A stretch of 44,336 nucleotides of DNA from Tidjanibacter sp. (GTDB lineage Bacteria; Bacteroidota; Bacteroidia; Bacteroidales; Rikenellaceae). Location: contig JAFVSY010000121.1 of the NCBI GenBank assembly GCA_017503465.1, positions 1 through 44,336 on the forward strand, read 5' to 3'. Below the pieces are notes generated by a model. It was not told the DNA's origin, made no database searches, and saw only the letters and a list, made by a program, of their open reading frames with translations. Position 1 is the first letter of the stretch; every line of letters starts with the position of its first letter. Shown here piece after piece: positions 31,125 to 39,799 of this stretch. The translations under genes and the position numbers were made by a program.

Positions 31125-31712
31125 ATGAAAAAGTCCATAGTAATTGTTGGTGCTGCCATTGTTGCCGCACTCGCCACGGTGCCCTTGGTTGTTACGGGCA
31201 TCCGTTCCACTTCCACTCCCACCGAGGCCCCTGCCGACCAACGCCACGAGCGTGAACTTAGCGAAAAACATCGTGAACGCATCGCCCGCCGCAAGGCCCG
31301 CCAAGCGGCCTATGAGCGATTTATCGACTCCACGGTGCTCTCCCACAACTTTGTGTTCAACCCCTCAATGTTCAACGTGGAGCCTGCGGGTGGCAGCCAC
31401 CTTATCAGCAACCCCAATGCCGAACTTGCCATCTACTCCGATTGGGCCGACATCTGCCTGCCCTACTATCGTGGCTTTGTGCCCCCATACAGGCTTGCGG
31501 TGGTCAATACGATTGTAACCTCACTCAATGGCTACACCACGGTGCAGACCGATGATGGGTGGACTGTGAGTTTCGACTCGTGGCTCTACTCCGGCAACGA
31601 GTACACCTTCACGCTCCAAATCTACTCCTCCACGGGCGGTGCGCAGTTGCAAATGAGTTCCAACTTCTATCCCACCACCACCTATTGGGGCTCCATCAGC
31701 GCAGTACACTGA
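31125..31712 (+). CDS. DUF4251-like envelope protein
   Basis: This protein of 195 residues has an N-terminal hydrophobic segment (6-26) that acts as a signal peptide or membrane anchor. A basic helix follows (RHERELSEKHRERIARRKARQAAYERFID). The C-terminal domain contains FVFNPSMFNVEPAGGSHL, DWADICLPYYRGF and DGWTVSFDSWLYSG. This agrees with my recollection of the Bacteroidetes DUF4251 family, which is of unknown function. The ATG at 31125 starts the signal segment; an earlier in-frame codon adds 11 non-conserved residues. It is a single gene, divergent from engB and followed by heptad copy 5. Confidence 0.75.
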   Translation: MKKSIVIVGAAIVAALATVPLVVTGIRSTSTPTEAPADQRHERELSEKHRERIARRKARQAAYERFIDSTVLSHNFVFNPSMFNVEPAGGSHLISNPNAELAIYSDWADICLPYYRGFVPPYRLAVVNTIVTSLNGYTTVQTDDGWTVSFDSWLYSGNEYTFTLQIYSSTGGAQLQMSSNFYPTTTYWGSISAVH

Positions 31713-31719
31713 CGGGGCG

Positions 31720-31755
31720 AAAGAGTAAAGAGTAATTAGTAATTAGTAAATATTT
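31720..31755 (+). repeat. Heptad intergenic repeat, copy 5
   Basis: The units are AAAGAGT, AAAGAGT, AATTAGT, AATTAGT and the cap AAATATTT. It starts 8 bp after the DUF4251-like gene and follows its orientation, between convergent genes. Confidence 0.85.
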
Positions 31756-31783
31756 GTTTATCACTCTTATCACTCCTATTTAA

Positions 31784-32779
31784 CTACTCACAAACCACTC
31801 CGTGGCCGATGGCGGTGGGCAACACCCACACCACTCTGCCACGGTGGTTTTTCTTGTCGTGGCCCATTGAGGCGAGCAGTGACTCCTCTGGCAGGTCGGT
31901 AGAGGTAGGCAACCCATATCGCTCCAGCACCGCCACGATGCGGCGCAGGTCGCCCTCGCTCAGCAAATTCCTGTCCACAGCCATTTGGGCCGCACGCACA
32001 AGGCCTATGGCCACCGCCTCGCCGTGGGTGTAGTCGTGGGTAAGGCTCTCGATGGCGTGGGCGAGAGTGTGTCCGAGGTTGAGTTTGCGGCGCTCGCCAC
32101 CCTCCAGCAAATCACGCTGCACGATGTCGCACTTGACTGCCGCAGCACGGCGCACCACCTCATCGAAGAGTGCTGTGTTGCCCCTCAGGCTCTCAATATC
32201 GTTCTGTTCGCACAACTCAAAGAGGGCGCTGTCGCCAATGATGGCGGTTTTGACCACCTCGGCCATACCGGAGCGCAACTCCCTCGGGCCGAGAGTGTTG
32301 AGTAAGGCCACATCGCACACCACAAAGGCTGCGGGCGCAAAGCAACCGACCATATTTTTGTAGCCCCCGAAGTTCACTCCACATTTGCCCCCAATGGCTG
32401 CATCCACCTGTGCCAGCAGGGTGGTGGGCACAAGTCCGAAGCCCACACCACGCATATAGGTGGCTGCCACAAAGCCCACAAGGTCGGTGGTTATGCCACC
32501 TCCAATGCCGAGCAGAAAGGTGCTCCTGTCGGCTCCCATCTGCACCAGACGCTCCCAAATGGTGGATGCGGTTGCAAGGTTCTTGTTCTCCTCTGAGGCG
32601 TTAATCAGAATGACCTCCTCCAAGCCCAACTCTGCGCACACACGCTCCACATTGCGGTCGGCCACGGCCACCACTCTTGCCCCCTGTGGGAGCAGTTCGG
32701 GGAGCAAATCTTTGGCTCTTCCCACGCACACTCGGCTGGTCAGAGTGTGGGCAAAATTGATTTTGAGTTCTTCGTGCAT
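31784..32779 (-). CDS. aroB: 3-dehydroquinate synthase
   Basis: This shikimate-pathway enzyme has about 331 residues and converts DAHP to 3-dehydroquinate. The NAD-binding core is GIGGGITTDLVGFVAATYMRG, followed by VPTTLLAQVDAAIGGKCGVN, GGYKNMVGCF and the metal-binding region RRKLNLGHTLAHAIE with THGEAVAIG. The start is uncertain: ATG at 32779 (MHEELKIN) is preferred, with in-frame alternatives at 32788 and 32815. The latter lies above the promoter box, so it is unlikely. Divergent from typA. Confidence 0.95.
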   Translation of the reverse strand: MHEELKINFAHTLTSRVCVGRAKDLLPELLPQGARVVAVADRNVERVCAELGLEEVILINASEENKNLATASTIWERLVQMGADRSTFLLGIGGGITTDLVGFVAATYMRGVGFGLVPTTLLAQVDAAIGGKCGVNFGGYKNMVGCFAPAAFVVCDVALLNTLGPRELRSGMAEVVKTAIIGDSALFELCEQNDIESLRGNTALFDEVVRRAAAVKCDIVQRDLLEGGERRKLNLGHTLAHAIESLTHDYTHGEAVAIGLVRAAQMAVDRNLLSEGDLRRIVAVLERYGLPTSTDLPEESLLASMGHDKKNHRGRVVWVLPTAIGHGVVCE

Positions 32780-32803
32780 AAAAAACATACTTTTTATTTT
32801 ATA

Positions 32804-32811
32804 CAAAGGTA
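32804..32811 (-). promoter_or_regulatory. -7 box (TACCTTTG) for aroB
   Basis: TACCTTTG on the minus strand matches TAnnTTTG and pairs divergently with an identical box for typA 21 bp away. Confidence 0.5.
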
Positions 32812-32832
32812 GCACAAAACGGCATAAATTAC

Positions 32833-32840
32833 TACCTTTG
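32833..32840 (+). promoter_or_regulatory. -7 box (TACCTTTG) for typA
   Basis: TACCTTTG matches TAnnTTTG and ends 35 bp before the typA ATG. It rules out the GTG at 32840 as the start. Confidence 0.5.
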
Positions 32841-32875
32841 TGGCCGTAAAAATAAAGAGAACTCAGAGAAAGAAG

Positions 32876-34684
32876 ATGCAGAAACTACGCAACATCGCAA
32901 TTATCGCACACGTGGACCACGGAAAAACAACCCTCGTGGACAAGATGATTCTTCAGGCCAACCTCATTCGCAACCAGGAGGCAAGCGGTACGCTTGTGCT
33001 TGACAACAACGACCTTGAGAGGGAGCGCGGCATTACCATTTTGTCCAAAAACGTGTCGGTAATCTACAAGGACTACAAGATTAACATCATAGACACCCCC
33101 GGACACTCCGACTTTGGTGGAGAGGTTGAGAGGGTGCTCAATATGGCCGATGGTGTCATCCTGCTGGTAGACGCCTTTGAGGGCACAATGCCCCAAACCC
33201 GCTTTGTGCTCCAAAAGGCACTTGCGCTGGGCAAGAAACCTATCGTGGTGGTGAACAAGGTGGACAAGCCCAACTGCCGCCCCGACTTTGTGTATGAGCA
33301 GGTTTTTGACCTGATGTTCTCGCTCGATGCCAACGAGGAGCAGCTCGACTTCAAGGTCATCTACGGTAGTGCCAAGCAGGGCTGGATGTCCCACACCTAC
33401 AAGGAGAAAACCAACTCCATTACCCCGCTGTTGGACACCATCATTGACGAAATCCCCGAGCCTGCGAAGGTGGAGGGTACACCGCAGATGCTCATCACTT
33501 CGCTTGAATACTCGCCCTATTTGGGCCGTATCGCTGTGGGCAAACTCACACGCGGTACTCTCCGCGCGGGTATGAACGTAACCCTCGCCAAGCGCGATGG
33601 CAAAACCCTTGTGAAGAGCAAAATCAAGGACTTAATGGTCTTTGAGGGCCTCGGTAAGGCCAAGGCCGAGCAGGTGGAGTGTGGCGAGATTTGCGCCCTT
33701 GTGGGTATTGACGGATTTGAGATTGGCGACACCATTTGCGACTTTGAGAACCCCGAACCGCTGCCCCCAATCACCATTGACGAGCCCACGATGAGTATGC
33801 TCTTTACCATCAACGACTCGCCCTTCTTCGGCAAGGATGGCAAGTTTGTTACCAGCCGCCACATCAAGGAGCGTCTGGACAAGGAGTTGGAGAAAAACCT
33901 CGCTCTGCGTGTGCAGCAGGGTGATAGTGCCGACAAGTTCATTGTCTATGGTCGTGGCGTGTTGCACCTCTCGGTGCTTATTGAGACGATGCGCCGCGAG
34001 GGCTACGAACTCCAAGTGGGCCAGCCCAAGGTGCTCTTCAAGGAGATTGACGGTGTGAAGTGTGAGCCCGTGGAGGAACTCACCATTGACGTGCCCGATG
34101 ACTACTCGGGTAAGGCCATTGAGCTCGCCACCAAACGTAAGGGCACACTGCGTAATATGGAGTCGCGCAATGAGCGCACAAGGCTTGAGTTCGACATTCC
34201 TTCAAGGGGTATCATCGGTCTGAGGAGCAACCTTCTGACCGCCACCGCAGGCGAGGCCATAATGGCCCACCGCCTGAAGGGCTTTGAGCCCTACAAGGGC
34301 GAGATTGAGATGCGCTCGGTGGGCTCACTTGTGGCTATGGAGACAGGTCAGGCCTACGCCTATGCGCTGGGTAAGGTGCAGGATAGGGGCCGCTTCTTTG
34401 TGGAGCCGGGCGATGAAATCTACTGCGGTCAGGTTGTGGGCGAGAACACTCGTGAGAACGACATCTGCCTCAACCTCACCAAGAGCAAGAAGCTGACCAA
34501 TATGCGTGCCAGCGGCTCGGATGAGAAGATTGTCCTTGCTCCTGCCGTGAAGTTCTCGTTGGAGGAGGCTCTGGAGTATATCCGTGAGGATGAGTATGTG
34601 GAGATTACGCCGAAGTTTATGCGTATGCGCAAGATTCTCTTGAGCGAGATTGACCGCAAGAGGGCCGAGAAGGCACAGCAATAG
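32876..34684 (+). CDS. typA: TypA/BipA ribosome-associated translational GTPase
   Basis: This translational GTPase of 602 residues is related to EF-G and acts in ribosome assembly and stress growth. It has G1 AHVDHGKTT, G2 RERGITI, G3 DTPGHSDFGGE, G4 NKVDK and the EF-G-like domains II, III and V. The TypA-specific C-terminal domain ends the chain (NMRASGSDEKIVLAPAVKFSLEEALEYIREDEYVEITP). The ATG at 32876 gives the conserved start MQKLRNIAIIAHVDHG. A strong terminator and heptad copy 6 follow. Confidence 0.97.
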   Translation: MQKLRNIAIIAHVDHGKTTLVDKMILQANLIRNQEASGTLVLDNNDLERERGITILSKNVSVIYKDYKINIIDTPGHSDFGGEVERVLNMADGVILLVDAFEGTMPQTRFVLQKALALGKKPIVVVNKVDKPNCRPDFVYEQVFDLMFSLDANEEQLDFKVIYGSAKQGWMSHTYKEKTNSITPLLDTIIDEIPEPAKVEGTPQMLITSLEYSPYLGRIAVGKLTRGTLRAGMNVTLAKRDGKTLVKSKIKDLMVFEGLGKAKAEQVECGEICALVGIDGFEIGDTICDFENPEPLPPITIDEPTMSMLFTINDSPFFGKDGKFVTSRHIKERLDKELEKNLALRVQQGDSADKFIVYGRGVLHLSVLIETMRREGYELQVGQPKVLFKEIDGVKCEPVEELTIDVPDDYSGKAIELATKRKGTLRNMESRNERTRLEFDIPSRGIIGLRSNLLTATAGEAIMAHRLKGFEPYKGEIEMRSVGSLVAMETGQAYAYALGKVQDRGRFFVEPGDEIYCGQVVGENTRENDICLNLTKSKKLTNMRASGSDEKIVLAPAVKFSLEEALEYIREDEYVEITPKFMRMRKILLSEIDRKRAEKAQQ

Positions 34685-34722
34685 AAAAAAGGCTTCAACA
34701 TCGGTGTTGAAGCCTTTTTTTT
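34685..34722 (+). terminator. Intrinsic terminator of typA
   Basis: GGCTTCAACA, a TCGG loop and TGTTGAAGCC form a perfect 10-bp stem followed by eight T, starting right after the stop codon. Confidence 0.9.
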
Positions 34723-34758
34723 AAATTAGTAATTAGTAAAGAGTAATTAGTAAATATT
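34723..34758 (+). repeat. Heptad intergenic repeat, copy 6
   Basis: The units are AATTAGT, AATTAGT, AAAGAGT, AATTAGT and the cap AAATATTT, the same order as copy 2. It follows the typA terminator and keeps the typA orientation. Confidence 0.85.
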
Positions 34759-34813
34759 TTTTTCCTATTACTCCTATTCCTCCAAAACAACGGCAGGCAA
34801 TACCTTTTGCCAA

Positions 34814-35278
34814 TTACTCTTTGTGGTTGAGTTGGAATTTCACCCTTTTGGTGGCTTTGCCTTTATACCAACCGTGCTCGCCTTTGTCCTTGTAGTCTTT
34901 GGAGTCGATGAGCACAAATGCGTTTGCGGCCTCAAACTCGCCACCATTCTCCGCTCCGTCCACATCGGTGGCACTCACTTTGAACTCTCCCGTGGGCCAA
35001 GTCTTGAAGTCGAGCACACACTTGCCATCCCCTCCCGTCAATGCGGTGGTGATGTCGGATGCACCATAAGGGTGCTCTACTGGAGTGCTCACCTCAATAC
35101 CCTTGATGGGCTTGCCATCCTCGTCTACAACCTCTGCATTGAAGACATAGGCGGCACTCGGCTGACCATACATACAGACCGCACCTCCGCCACCAATTTC
35201 GCTGAGAGCCTCACACGAGGTGGCCGCTGTGGAAAATCCCAACATTGCCAACAGTTGGGCCTTACGTTTCGTTTTCAT
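34814..35278 (-). CDS. Lipoprotein of the radical-SAM-associated type (paralogue 2)
   Basis: This small lipoprotein of 154 residues has the signal sequence KRKAQLLAMLGFSTAATS and Cys22. The mature part has a YGxPxAxY stretch (MYGQPSAAY), then VVDEDGKPIKGIEV, a beta-sandwich core, and DVDGAENGGEFEA. These marks recall the Bacteroidetes small lipoproteins annotated as radical SAM-associated, which usually sit beside a radical SAM gene. No such gene is in this window. It is the second gene of a two-gene unit (25 bp gap) with a diverged paralogue. Family membership is from memory and not certain; a generic beta-sandwich lipoprotein is the alternative. Confidence 0.7.
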   Translation of the reverse strand: MKTKRKAQLLAMLGFSTAATSCEALSEIGGGGAVCMYGQPSAAYVFNAEVVDEDGKPIKGIEVSTPVEHPYGASDITTALTGGDGKCVLDFKTWPTGEFKVSATDVDGAENGGEFEAANAFVLIDSKDYKDKGEHGWYKGKATKRVKFQLNHKE

Positions 35279-35303
35279 AGACTTTTGTAGGTTTTGTATC
35301 TCT

Positions 35304-35759
35304 CTATTCTTCTTTATTCTCGAGTTGGAACTTCACGGGGATAACCAATTTGCTATCCTTGACTGCCCAATCTGCCTCTGGAAAGACAAATGTGTGGGCT
35401 GCTCGGAACTCGCCTCCGTTCTGTGTACCATCCAAATCTTCTGCCACAACCTTCAATTCCTCGTAGTCGGCAGCGGTTTCTGCGGGGATGTTGAAGCGAC
35501 ACATACCAAAGAAGTCCGTTTGGTGTCGTGCCAGAGTGTCGGGTTGCTCGGCCTTCATATTGACAACGCTGATGTGGATGTCGTTCAGATAGCCTCCCTT
35601 TTGGTCGGTTACACTCACCTCAAAATTGTAGCCATCGAAGTTGCTGTCTTTTAAATCGGGCATAGGAGGACCATACATCACTTCTCCATAGCCACAGGCT
35701 GTTGCTGCGGCCGAATAACCGAGCAATGCCAAGCACTTGTTCACAAAACTCCTTTTCAT
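35304..35759 (-). CDS. Lipoprotein of the radical-SAM-associated type (paralogue 1)
   Basis: This lipoprotein of 151 residues has the signal sequence MKRSFVNKCLALLGYSAAATA and Cys22, with LLGYSAAATAC matching the LGFSTAATSC of the downstream paralogue. The mature part contains YGPPMPD, a SVTDQKGGYLNDIHISV strand pair and DLDGTQNGGEFRAAHTFV. Its end, PVKFQLENKEE, mirrors RVKFQLNHKE in the paralogue. The shared marks support duplication. The start at 35759 is the first ATG with the signal sequence and lies 30 bp after a TAnnTTTG box. Confidence 0.7.
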   Translation of the reverse strand: MKRSFVNKCLALLGYSAAATACGYGEVMYGPPMPDLKDSNFDGYNFEVSVTDQKGGYLNDIHISVVNMKAEQPDTLARHQTDFFGMCRFNIPAETAADYEELKVVAEDLDGTQNGGEFRAAHTFVFPEADWAVKDSKLVIPVKFQLENKEE

Positions 35760-35789
35760 AGCAGAGGGGGTGTTTAAGTGTATGATGCA

Positions 35790-35797
35790 CAAATATA
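35790..35797 (-). promoter_or_regulatory. -7 box (TATATTTG) for the lipoprotein pair
   Basis: TATATTTG on the minus strand matches TAnnTTTG. The expected -33 position (TTGC, 35820-35817) lies inside the stem of the gltX terminator. Confidence 0.5.
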
Positions 35798-35798
35798 T

Positions 35799-35827
35799 AA
35801 AAAAGTTGCACGCCGTGCAACTTTTTT
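35799..35827. terminator. Palindromic terminator downstream of gltX
   Basis: A perfect 14+1+14 palindrome (A6-GTTGCACG-C-CGTGCAAC-T6) gives a GC-rich 8-bp stem with A/T tracts on both sides. It can end the minus-strand gltX transcript 97 bp after its stop codon. Confidence 0.8.
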
Positions 35828-35923
35828 ATACGTTTTGTTGAAATATCACTCTTTAGGTCCTTTGGGCCCTCGCTCCCTAAATTCCCTAATCTCTCTCTAT
35901 TCTTGCCCTAAAATGACCGCTGA

Positions 35924-37459
35924 CTACGCCTCGACTTGGGGCAGGGTGGCGAGTGCTGCGTTCAGGCGGCGGAGGGTCTCCTCCTTGCCCAACACGGCAC
36001 ACATATCATACATACCAAAGCCTTTGGGCTCGCCAACGATGCAGAGCCTCCAAGCGTTCATCACAAGGCCCATACCAATCTGGTTGGCGGCAATCCACTC
36101 GCCACACACCTTCTCCAAATTCTCGGTGGTGAACTCCTCAATGCCCTCCAGCAGAGTCTTCAGCTCGCCAATGATGCGGGGTGCATCGGGTTTCCAATAC
36201 TTCTTGGTGGCCTTCTCATCGTAGGCTGCGGGGGCCTTAAAGAGGAACGAAGAGAGCGACCAGAACTCCTCGGGGAAGGTGGCCCTCATCTTGATTTGGG
36301 CCACGATGCGGAGAGCCTTCTCACGCTCGATGTTGATGCCACGCTCGGCGAGTTGTGCGGTGTAGATGTCGGCCAACTCCTCGTTGTCGCGAGTGTGCAT
36401 ATACTGTGCGTTGAACCAGTGTGCCTTGTCGGGGCTAAATCGTGCGCCCGACTTGCCAACCCTCTCCAACGAGAATGCCTCAATCAGCTCGTCCATAGAG
36501 AAAATCTCCTGCTCGGTGCCGGGATTCCAGCCCAGCAGAGCCAACATATTGATGAATGCTTCGGGGAAATAGCCATCCTCACGATAGCCCCTCGAAACCT
36601 CGCCACTCGGAGCCACAAAGCGCAGGGGGAACACGGGGAAGCCGAGTTTGTCGCCATCACGCTTGCTCAACTTACCCTGACCTGTGGGCTTGAGCAACAA
36701 CGGAAGGTGTGCAAATTCGGGACGGCTCTCCTCCCAACCGAAGGCGCGGTAGAGCAGGTAGTGCAGGGGCAACGAGGGCAACCACTCCTCACCACGAATT
36801 ACGTGGCTGATTTCCATCAGGTGGTCATCCACGATGTTTGCAAGGTGGTAGGTGGGCAGCTGGTCGGCCGACTTGTAGAGCACCTTATCATCAAGAGTGG
36901 AGGTGTTCATCTCCACGTGGCCACGAATGAGGTCGTCCATCTTCACCACCTCGTTCTCGAGCATCTTGAAACGGATAACCCACTGGTCGCCACGAGCCTT
37001 GCGCTCCTCAACCTCCTCGGCCGACAGGCGCAGCGAGGTGGCGAGTTGCTCCCTCACGGCGTGGTTGTAGCAGAATGTTTCGCCCTTGGCCTCCAACTCG
37101 GCACGCAGGGTGTTGAGCTCTTCGGGGGTGTCAAATGCGTAGTAGGCGTTGCCACTCTCCACGAGTTGCAGTGCATATTTGAGGTAAATCTCCTTGCGCT
37201 CGCTCTGGCGATAGGGGGCGTGGGGACCACCCTCGCGTACTCCCTCGTCAATCTTGATGCCGCACCACTCAAGCGACTCCATAATGTACTCCTCGGCTCC
37301 GGGCACATAGCGTGTGGAGTCGGTATCCTCAATGCGGAGGATGAAATCGCCACCCCTCTGACGGGCAAAGAGGTAGTTGTAGAGTGCGGTGCGCACGCCG
37401 CCAATGTGGAGTGCGCCGGTGGGCGATGGGGCAAACCTAACCCTTACTTTTCTGTCCAT
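35924..37459 (-). CDS. gltX: Glutamyl-tRNA synthetase
   Basis: This class I synthetase of 511 residues charges tRNA-Glu, and possibly tRNA-Gln. The HIGH-type motif is in [20 protein letters not shown], and the KMSKS-type motif is [14 protein letters not shown]. The C-terminal anticodon-binding region is complete. The start [15 protein letters not shown] is typical. It lies 46 bp after ychF in the same direction with no clear terminator or TAnnTTTG box between, so the two are probably co-transcribed. Confidence 0.97.
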   Translation of the reverse strand: MDRKVRVRFAPSPTGALHIGGVRTALYNYLFARQRGGDFILRIEDTDSTRYVPGAEEYIMESLEWCGIKIDEGVREGGPHAPYRQSERKEIYLKYALQLVESGNAYYAFDTPEELNTLRAELEAKGETFCYNHAVREQLATSLRLSAEEVEERKARGDQWVIRFKMLENEVVKMDDLIRGHVEMNTSTLDDKVLYKSADQLPTYHLANIVDDHLMEISHVIRGEEWLPSLPLHYLLYRAFGWEESRPEFAHLPLLLKPTGQGKLSKRDGDKLGFPVFPLRFVAPSGEVSRGYREDGYFPEAFINMLALLGWNPGTEQEIFSMDELIEAFSLERVGKSGARFSPDKAHWFNAQYMHTRDNEELADIYTAQLAERGINIEREKALRIVAQIKMRATFPEEFWSLSSFLFKAPAAYDEKATKKYWKPDAPRIIGELKTLLEGIEEFTTENLEKVCGEWIAANQIGMGLVMNAWRLCIVGEPKGFGMYDMCAVLGKEETLRRLNAALATLPQVEA

Positions 37460-37505
37460 AGGATTGTATAGTTTTTGAATATTACTTTATTTTTTCCTGA
37501 TACTA

Positions 37506-38606
37506 CTACACGTTGAAGAGGAAGTGCATAATGTCGCCATCCTGCACCACATACTCCTTGCCCTCGATGCCGATTTTGCCCGCCTCGCGACAAGCCTTCT
37601 CGCTACCGAGCGACACATAGTCGTCATACTTGATTACCTCCGCACGGATGAAACCACGCTCAAAGTCGCTGTGGATGACACCCGCAGCCTGGGGAGCCTT
37701 GAAGCCCTTGGTGTAGGTCCAAGCCCTCGACTCATCGGCACCGGTGGTGAAGAATGTCTCAAGGCCCAGCAGAGCATAGGCGGCCTTGATAAGACGGCTC
37801 ACGCCCGACTCCTCAATGCCCAACTCCTCGAGGAAAATCTGCCTCTCCTCGTAGCTGCCCAACTCGGCAATGTCGGCCTCGGTGGCGGCGGCCACAACGA
37901 GCAACTCGGCATTCTCCTCCTTGATGGCCTCACGCACGGCATCCACATAGGCATTGCCACCCGTGATGCTTCCCTCATCCACGTTGCACACATAGAGCAC
38001 GGGCTTGTTGGTGAGCAGGCAGAGTTCGTTCACAAAGCGGAAGTCCTCCTTGTTGTCAATCTCCACGGTGCGTGCGGCCTTACCCTGCTCGATGGCCTCC
38101 TTGTAGCGGCACAAAATCTCATACTGACGCTTGGCGTTCTTGTCGCCTGCGGCAGCCTGCTTCTGGGTCTTACCAATGCGCCCCTCCACCGTTTCGAGGT
38201 CTTTGAGGAGGAGCTCGGTATCGATGATTTCTTTGTCCCTCACGGGGTTCACGGTGCCGTCTACGTGGGTGATGTTCTCGTCATCAAAGCAGCGCAACAC
38301 GTGGATGATAGCATCGGTGTTGCGAATGTTGGCCAAAAACTTGTTGCCCAAGCCCTCGCCTTTTGATGCGCCCTTAACGAGGCCTGCGATGTCCACAATC
38401 TCGATGGTTGTGGGGATGACTCGCTTGGGGTTGTCAATCTCGGCCAGACGTGTGAGTCTCTGGTCGGGCACGGTGATTACGCCCACGTTGGGGTCGATTG
38501 TGCAGAAGGGAAAGTTTGCTGCCTGTGCCTTTGCGTTGGACAAGCAGTTGAAAAGGGTGTTCTTGCCCACGTTGGGCAGGCCCACTATGCCGCATTGTAA
38601 TGCCAT
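37506..38606 (-). CDS. ychF: YchF/OLA1 ATPase with an altered P-loop
   Basis: This TRAFAC-class ATPase of 366 residues interacts with ribosomes and stress pathways. The domains are normal: G3 DIAGLVKGASKGEGLGN, G4 NVDE, the coiled-coil insert (about 130-200) and a C-terminal TGS domain (RAWTYTKGFKAPQAAGVIHSDFERGFIRAEVI, ending DGDIMHFLFNV). The oddity is the G1 motif GLPNVGKN (residues 9-16). The Mg-coordinating Ser/Thr after Lys is Asn here (codon AAC at 38561-38559). A TAnnTTTG box lies 30 bp upstream. Confidence 0.95.
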   Translation of the reverse strand: MALQCGIVGLPNVGKNTLFNCLSNAKAQAANFPFCTIDPNVGVITVPDQRLTRLAEIDNPKRVIPTTIEIVDIAGLVKGASKGEGLGNKFLANIRNTDAIIHVLRCFDDENITHVDGTVNPVRDKEIIDTELLLKDLETVEGRIGKTQKQAAAGDKNAKRQYEILCRYKEAIEQGKAARTVEIDNKEDFRFVNELCLLTNKPVLYVCNVDEGSITGGNAYVDAVREAIKEENAELLVVAAATEADIAELGSYEERQIFLEELGIEESGVSRLIKAAYALLGLETFFTTGADESRAWTYTKGFKAPQAAGVIHSDFERGFIRAEVIKYDDYVSLGSEKACREAGKIGIEGKEYVVQDGDIMHFLFNV

Positions 38607-38636
38607 AGGAATTGTTCGATTTTACATATTATGGCG

Positions 38637-38644
38637 CAAAGATA
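38637..38644 (-). promoter_or_regulatory. -7 box (TATCTTTG) for ychF
   Basis: TATCTTTG on the minus strand matches TAnnTTTG and lies 30 bp upstream of the ychF start. Confidence 0.5.
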
Positions 38645-38653
38645 CGCAATAAA

Positions 38654-38685
38654 TTTGCTTTCTTAAATCAAAAATTGTATTTTTG
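38654..38685 (+). promoter_or_regulatory. Full promoter for the acidic protein gene
   Basis: TTTG (38654-38657), a 20-bp spacer and TATTTTTG (38678-38685) match both elements of the Bacteroidetes promoter consensus. The ATG is 23 bp downstream. Confidence 0.65.
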
Positions 38686-38708
38686 AAGGTTAGAAACCGA
38701 TTTATTGT

Positions 38709-39794
38709 ATGAAAAATATCATTGCAACTCTCAATCAGTTGGAGCAATCGCTTGCTCAACTCAACCCCGAAAGCCTTTCGGCCATTGAACTCGACATCGC
38801 ACTTGCCAAGCTGCGCTCCATCTATGAGCGACTTCTCTTTGTGGAGGTGGCCGAGGAACAGGAAGATGTGCAAGACTCTGTGATTGAACTCATTGAGGAC
38901 CTCATTGAGGAGGTCGAGGATGTGCCCGAGAACGAGGAACCCACGGTTGAGGAGGAGGCGGTTGAGGAAGAGCCTGTGGCTGAGCAGGAACCTGAGGTGG
39001 ACCCCGAGCCCCAACAGGAGCCCGAGCCTAAGGAGGAAGAGCCCGTAGCACCAAAGAGTAAACTTGCCCACAAGGTGGTGCTGTCGCTCTACGACGACGA
39101 TGAAGAACTCCCCGCAGCCCCTGCCACTGAGGAACCCACGGTAGAGGAGCCCGCAGCCGAGGTTGAGCCCGAGGAGGAAGAAATCCCTGCCGAGGAGCCC
39201 GAGGAGTCGGTGATTGAACTCATTGAGGAACTTATTGAGGAGGTTGAGGATATGCCCGAGGCCGATGACGAAGAAGAGCCCGCGGAGGAGGAGCCCGAAA
39301 CCACCGACCCCACCGCCGAGGAAGAATTTGCCGAGCCCGAAGAGGAAGAGGCCCCTGCCGTAGAAGAGCCTGCCGAGGAGGAGTGTGAAACTGCTCCCGC
39401 CGAGGAGGAAACCCCCGTGGAAGAGGAGGAGGCCCTCGTGGTGATTGATTTTACGCAGGAGGAGCCCCAAGTGGTTGTGCTGGGCGACGTGCTGGGTGGC
39501 GAGCAGACCACCGTGGCCGATGCTATTGCTGTGAATGCAGGACCCGATGTGGCCACTGTGGCAGCCGCTGGCGAGGTGTCGCTGATGAAGGCCGTGAGCC
39601 TGAACGACAAAATGCTCCTCGTGAGGGAACTTTTCGGTGGCGACAGCCGACTCTATGAGCAGTCTATGGAGGTGCTTGACTCCTATGAGAGCCTCGACGA
39701 GGCTATGCTCTTCATCTACGACAACTTCGATTGGAATCCCAACAGCGAGGGTGCCAAACTGCTGGTGGACTTGCTGATGCGTAAACTCCTGTAG
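38709..39794 (+). CDS. Acidic Glu/Pro-rich protein with conserved C-terminal domain
   Basis: This protein of 361 residues is of unknown function and has no signal peptide. Residues 1-45 are helical (LNQLEQSLAQLNPESLSAIE). Residues 48-243 are extremely acidic, rich in Glu, Pro, Val and Ala. Within this region a segment is duplicated: SVIELIEDLIEEVEDVPE (57-74) and SVIELIEELIEEVEDMPE (167-184). The C-terminal domain (about 288-361, KAVSLNDKMLLVRELFGGDSRLYEQ, then NFDWNPNSEGAKLLVDLL) resembles a domain I recall from other Bacteroidales proteins with variable acidic linkers. rsmI begins 5 bp after the stop, so the pair is an operon. Confidence 0.75.
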   Translation: MKNIIATLNQLEQSLAQLNPESLSAIELDIALAKLRSIYERLLFVEVAEEQEDVQDSVIELIEDLIEEVEDVPENEEPTVEEEAVEEEPVAEQEPEVDPEPQQEPEPKEEEPVAPKSKLAHKVVLSLYDDDEELPAAPATEEPTVEEPAAEVEPEEEEIPAEEPEESVIELIEELIEEVEDMPEADDEEEPAEEEPETTDPTAEEEFAEPEEEEAPAVEEPAEEECETAPAEEETPVEEEEALVVIDFTQEEPQVVVLGDVLGGEQTTVADAIAVNAGPDVATVAAAGEVSLMKAVSLNDKMLLVRELFGGDSRLYEQSMEVLDSYESLDEAMLFIYDNFDWNPNSEGAKLLVDLLMRKLL

Positions 39795-39799
39795 CGACT

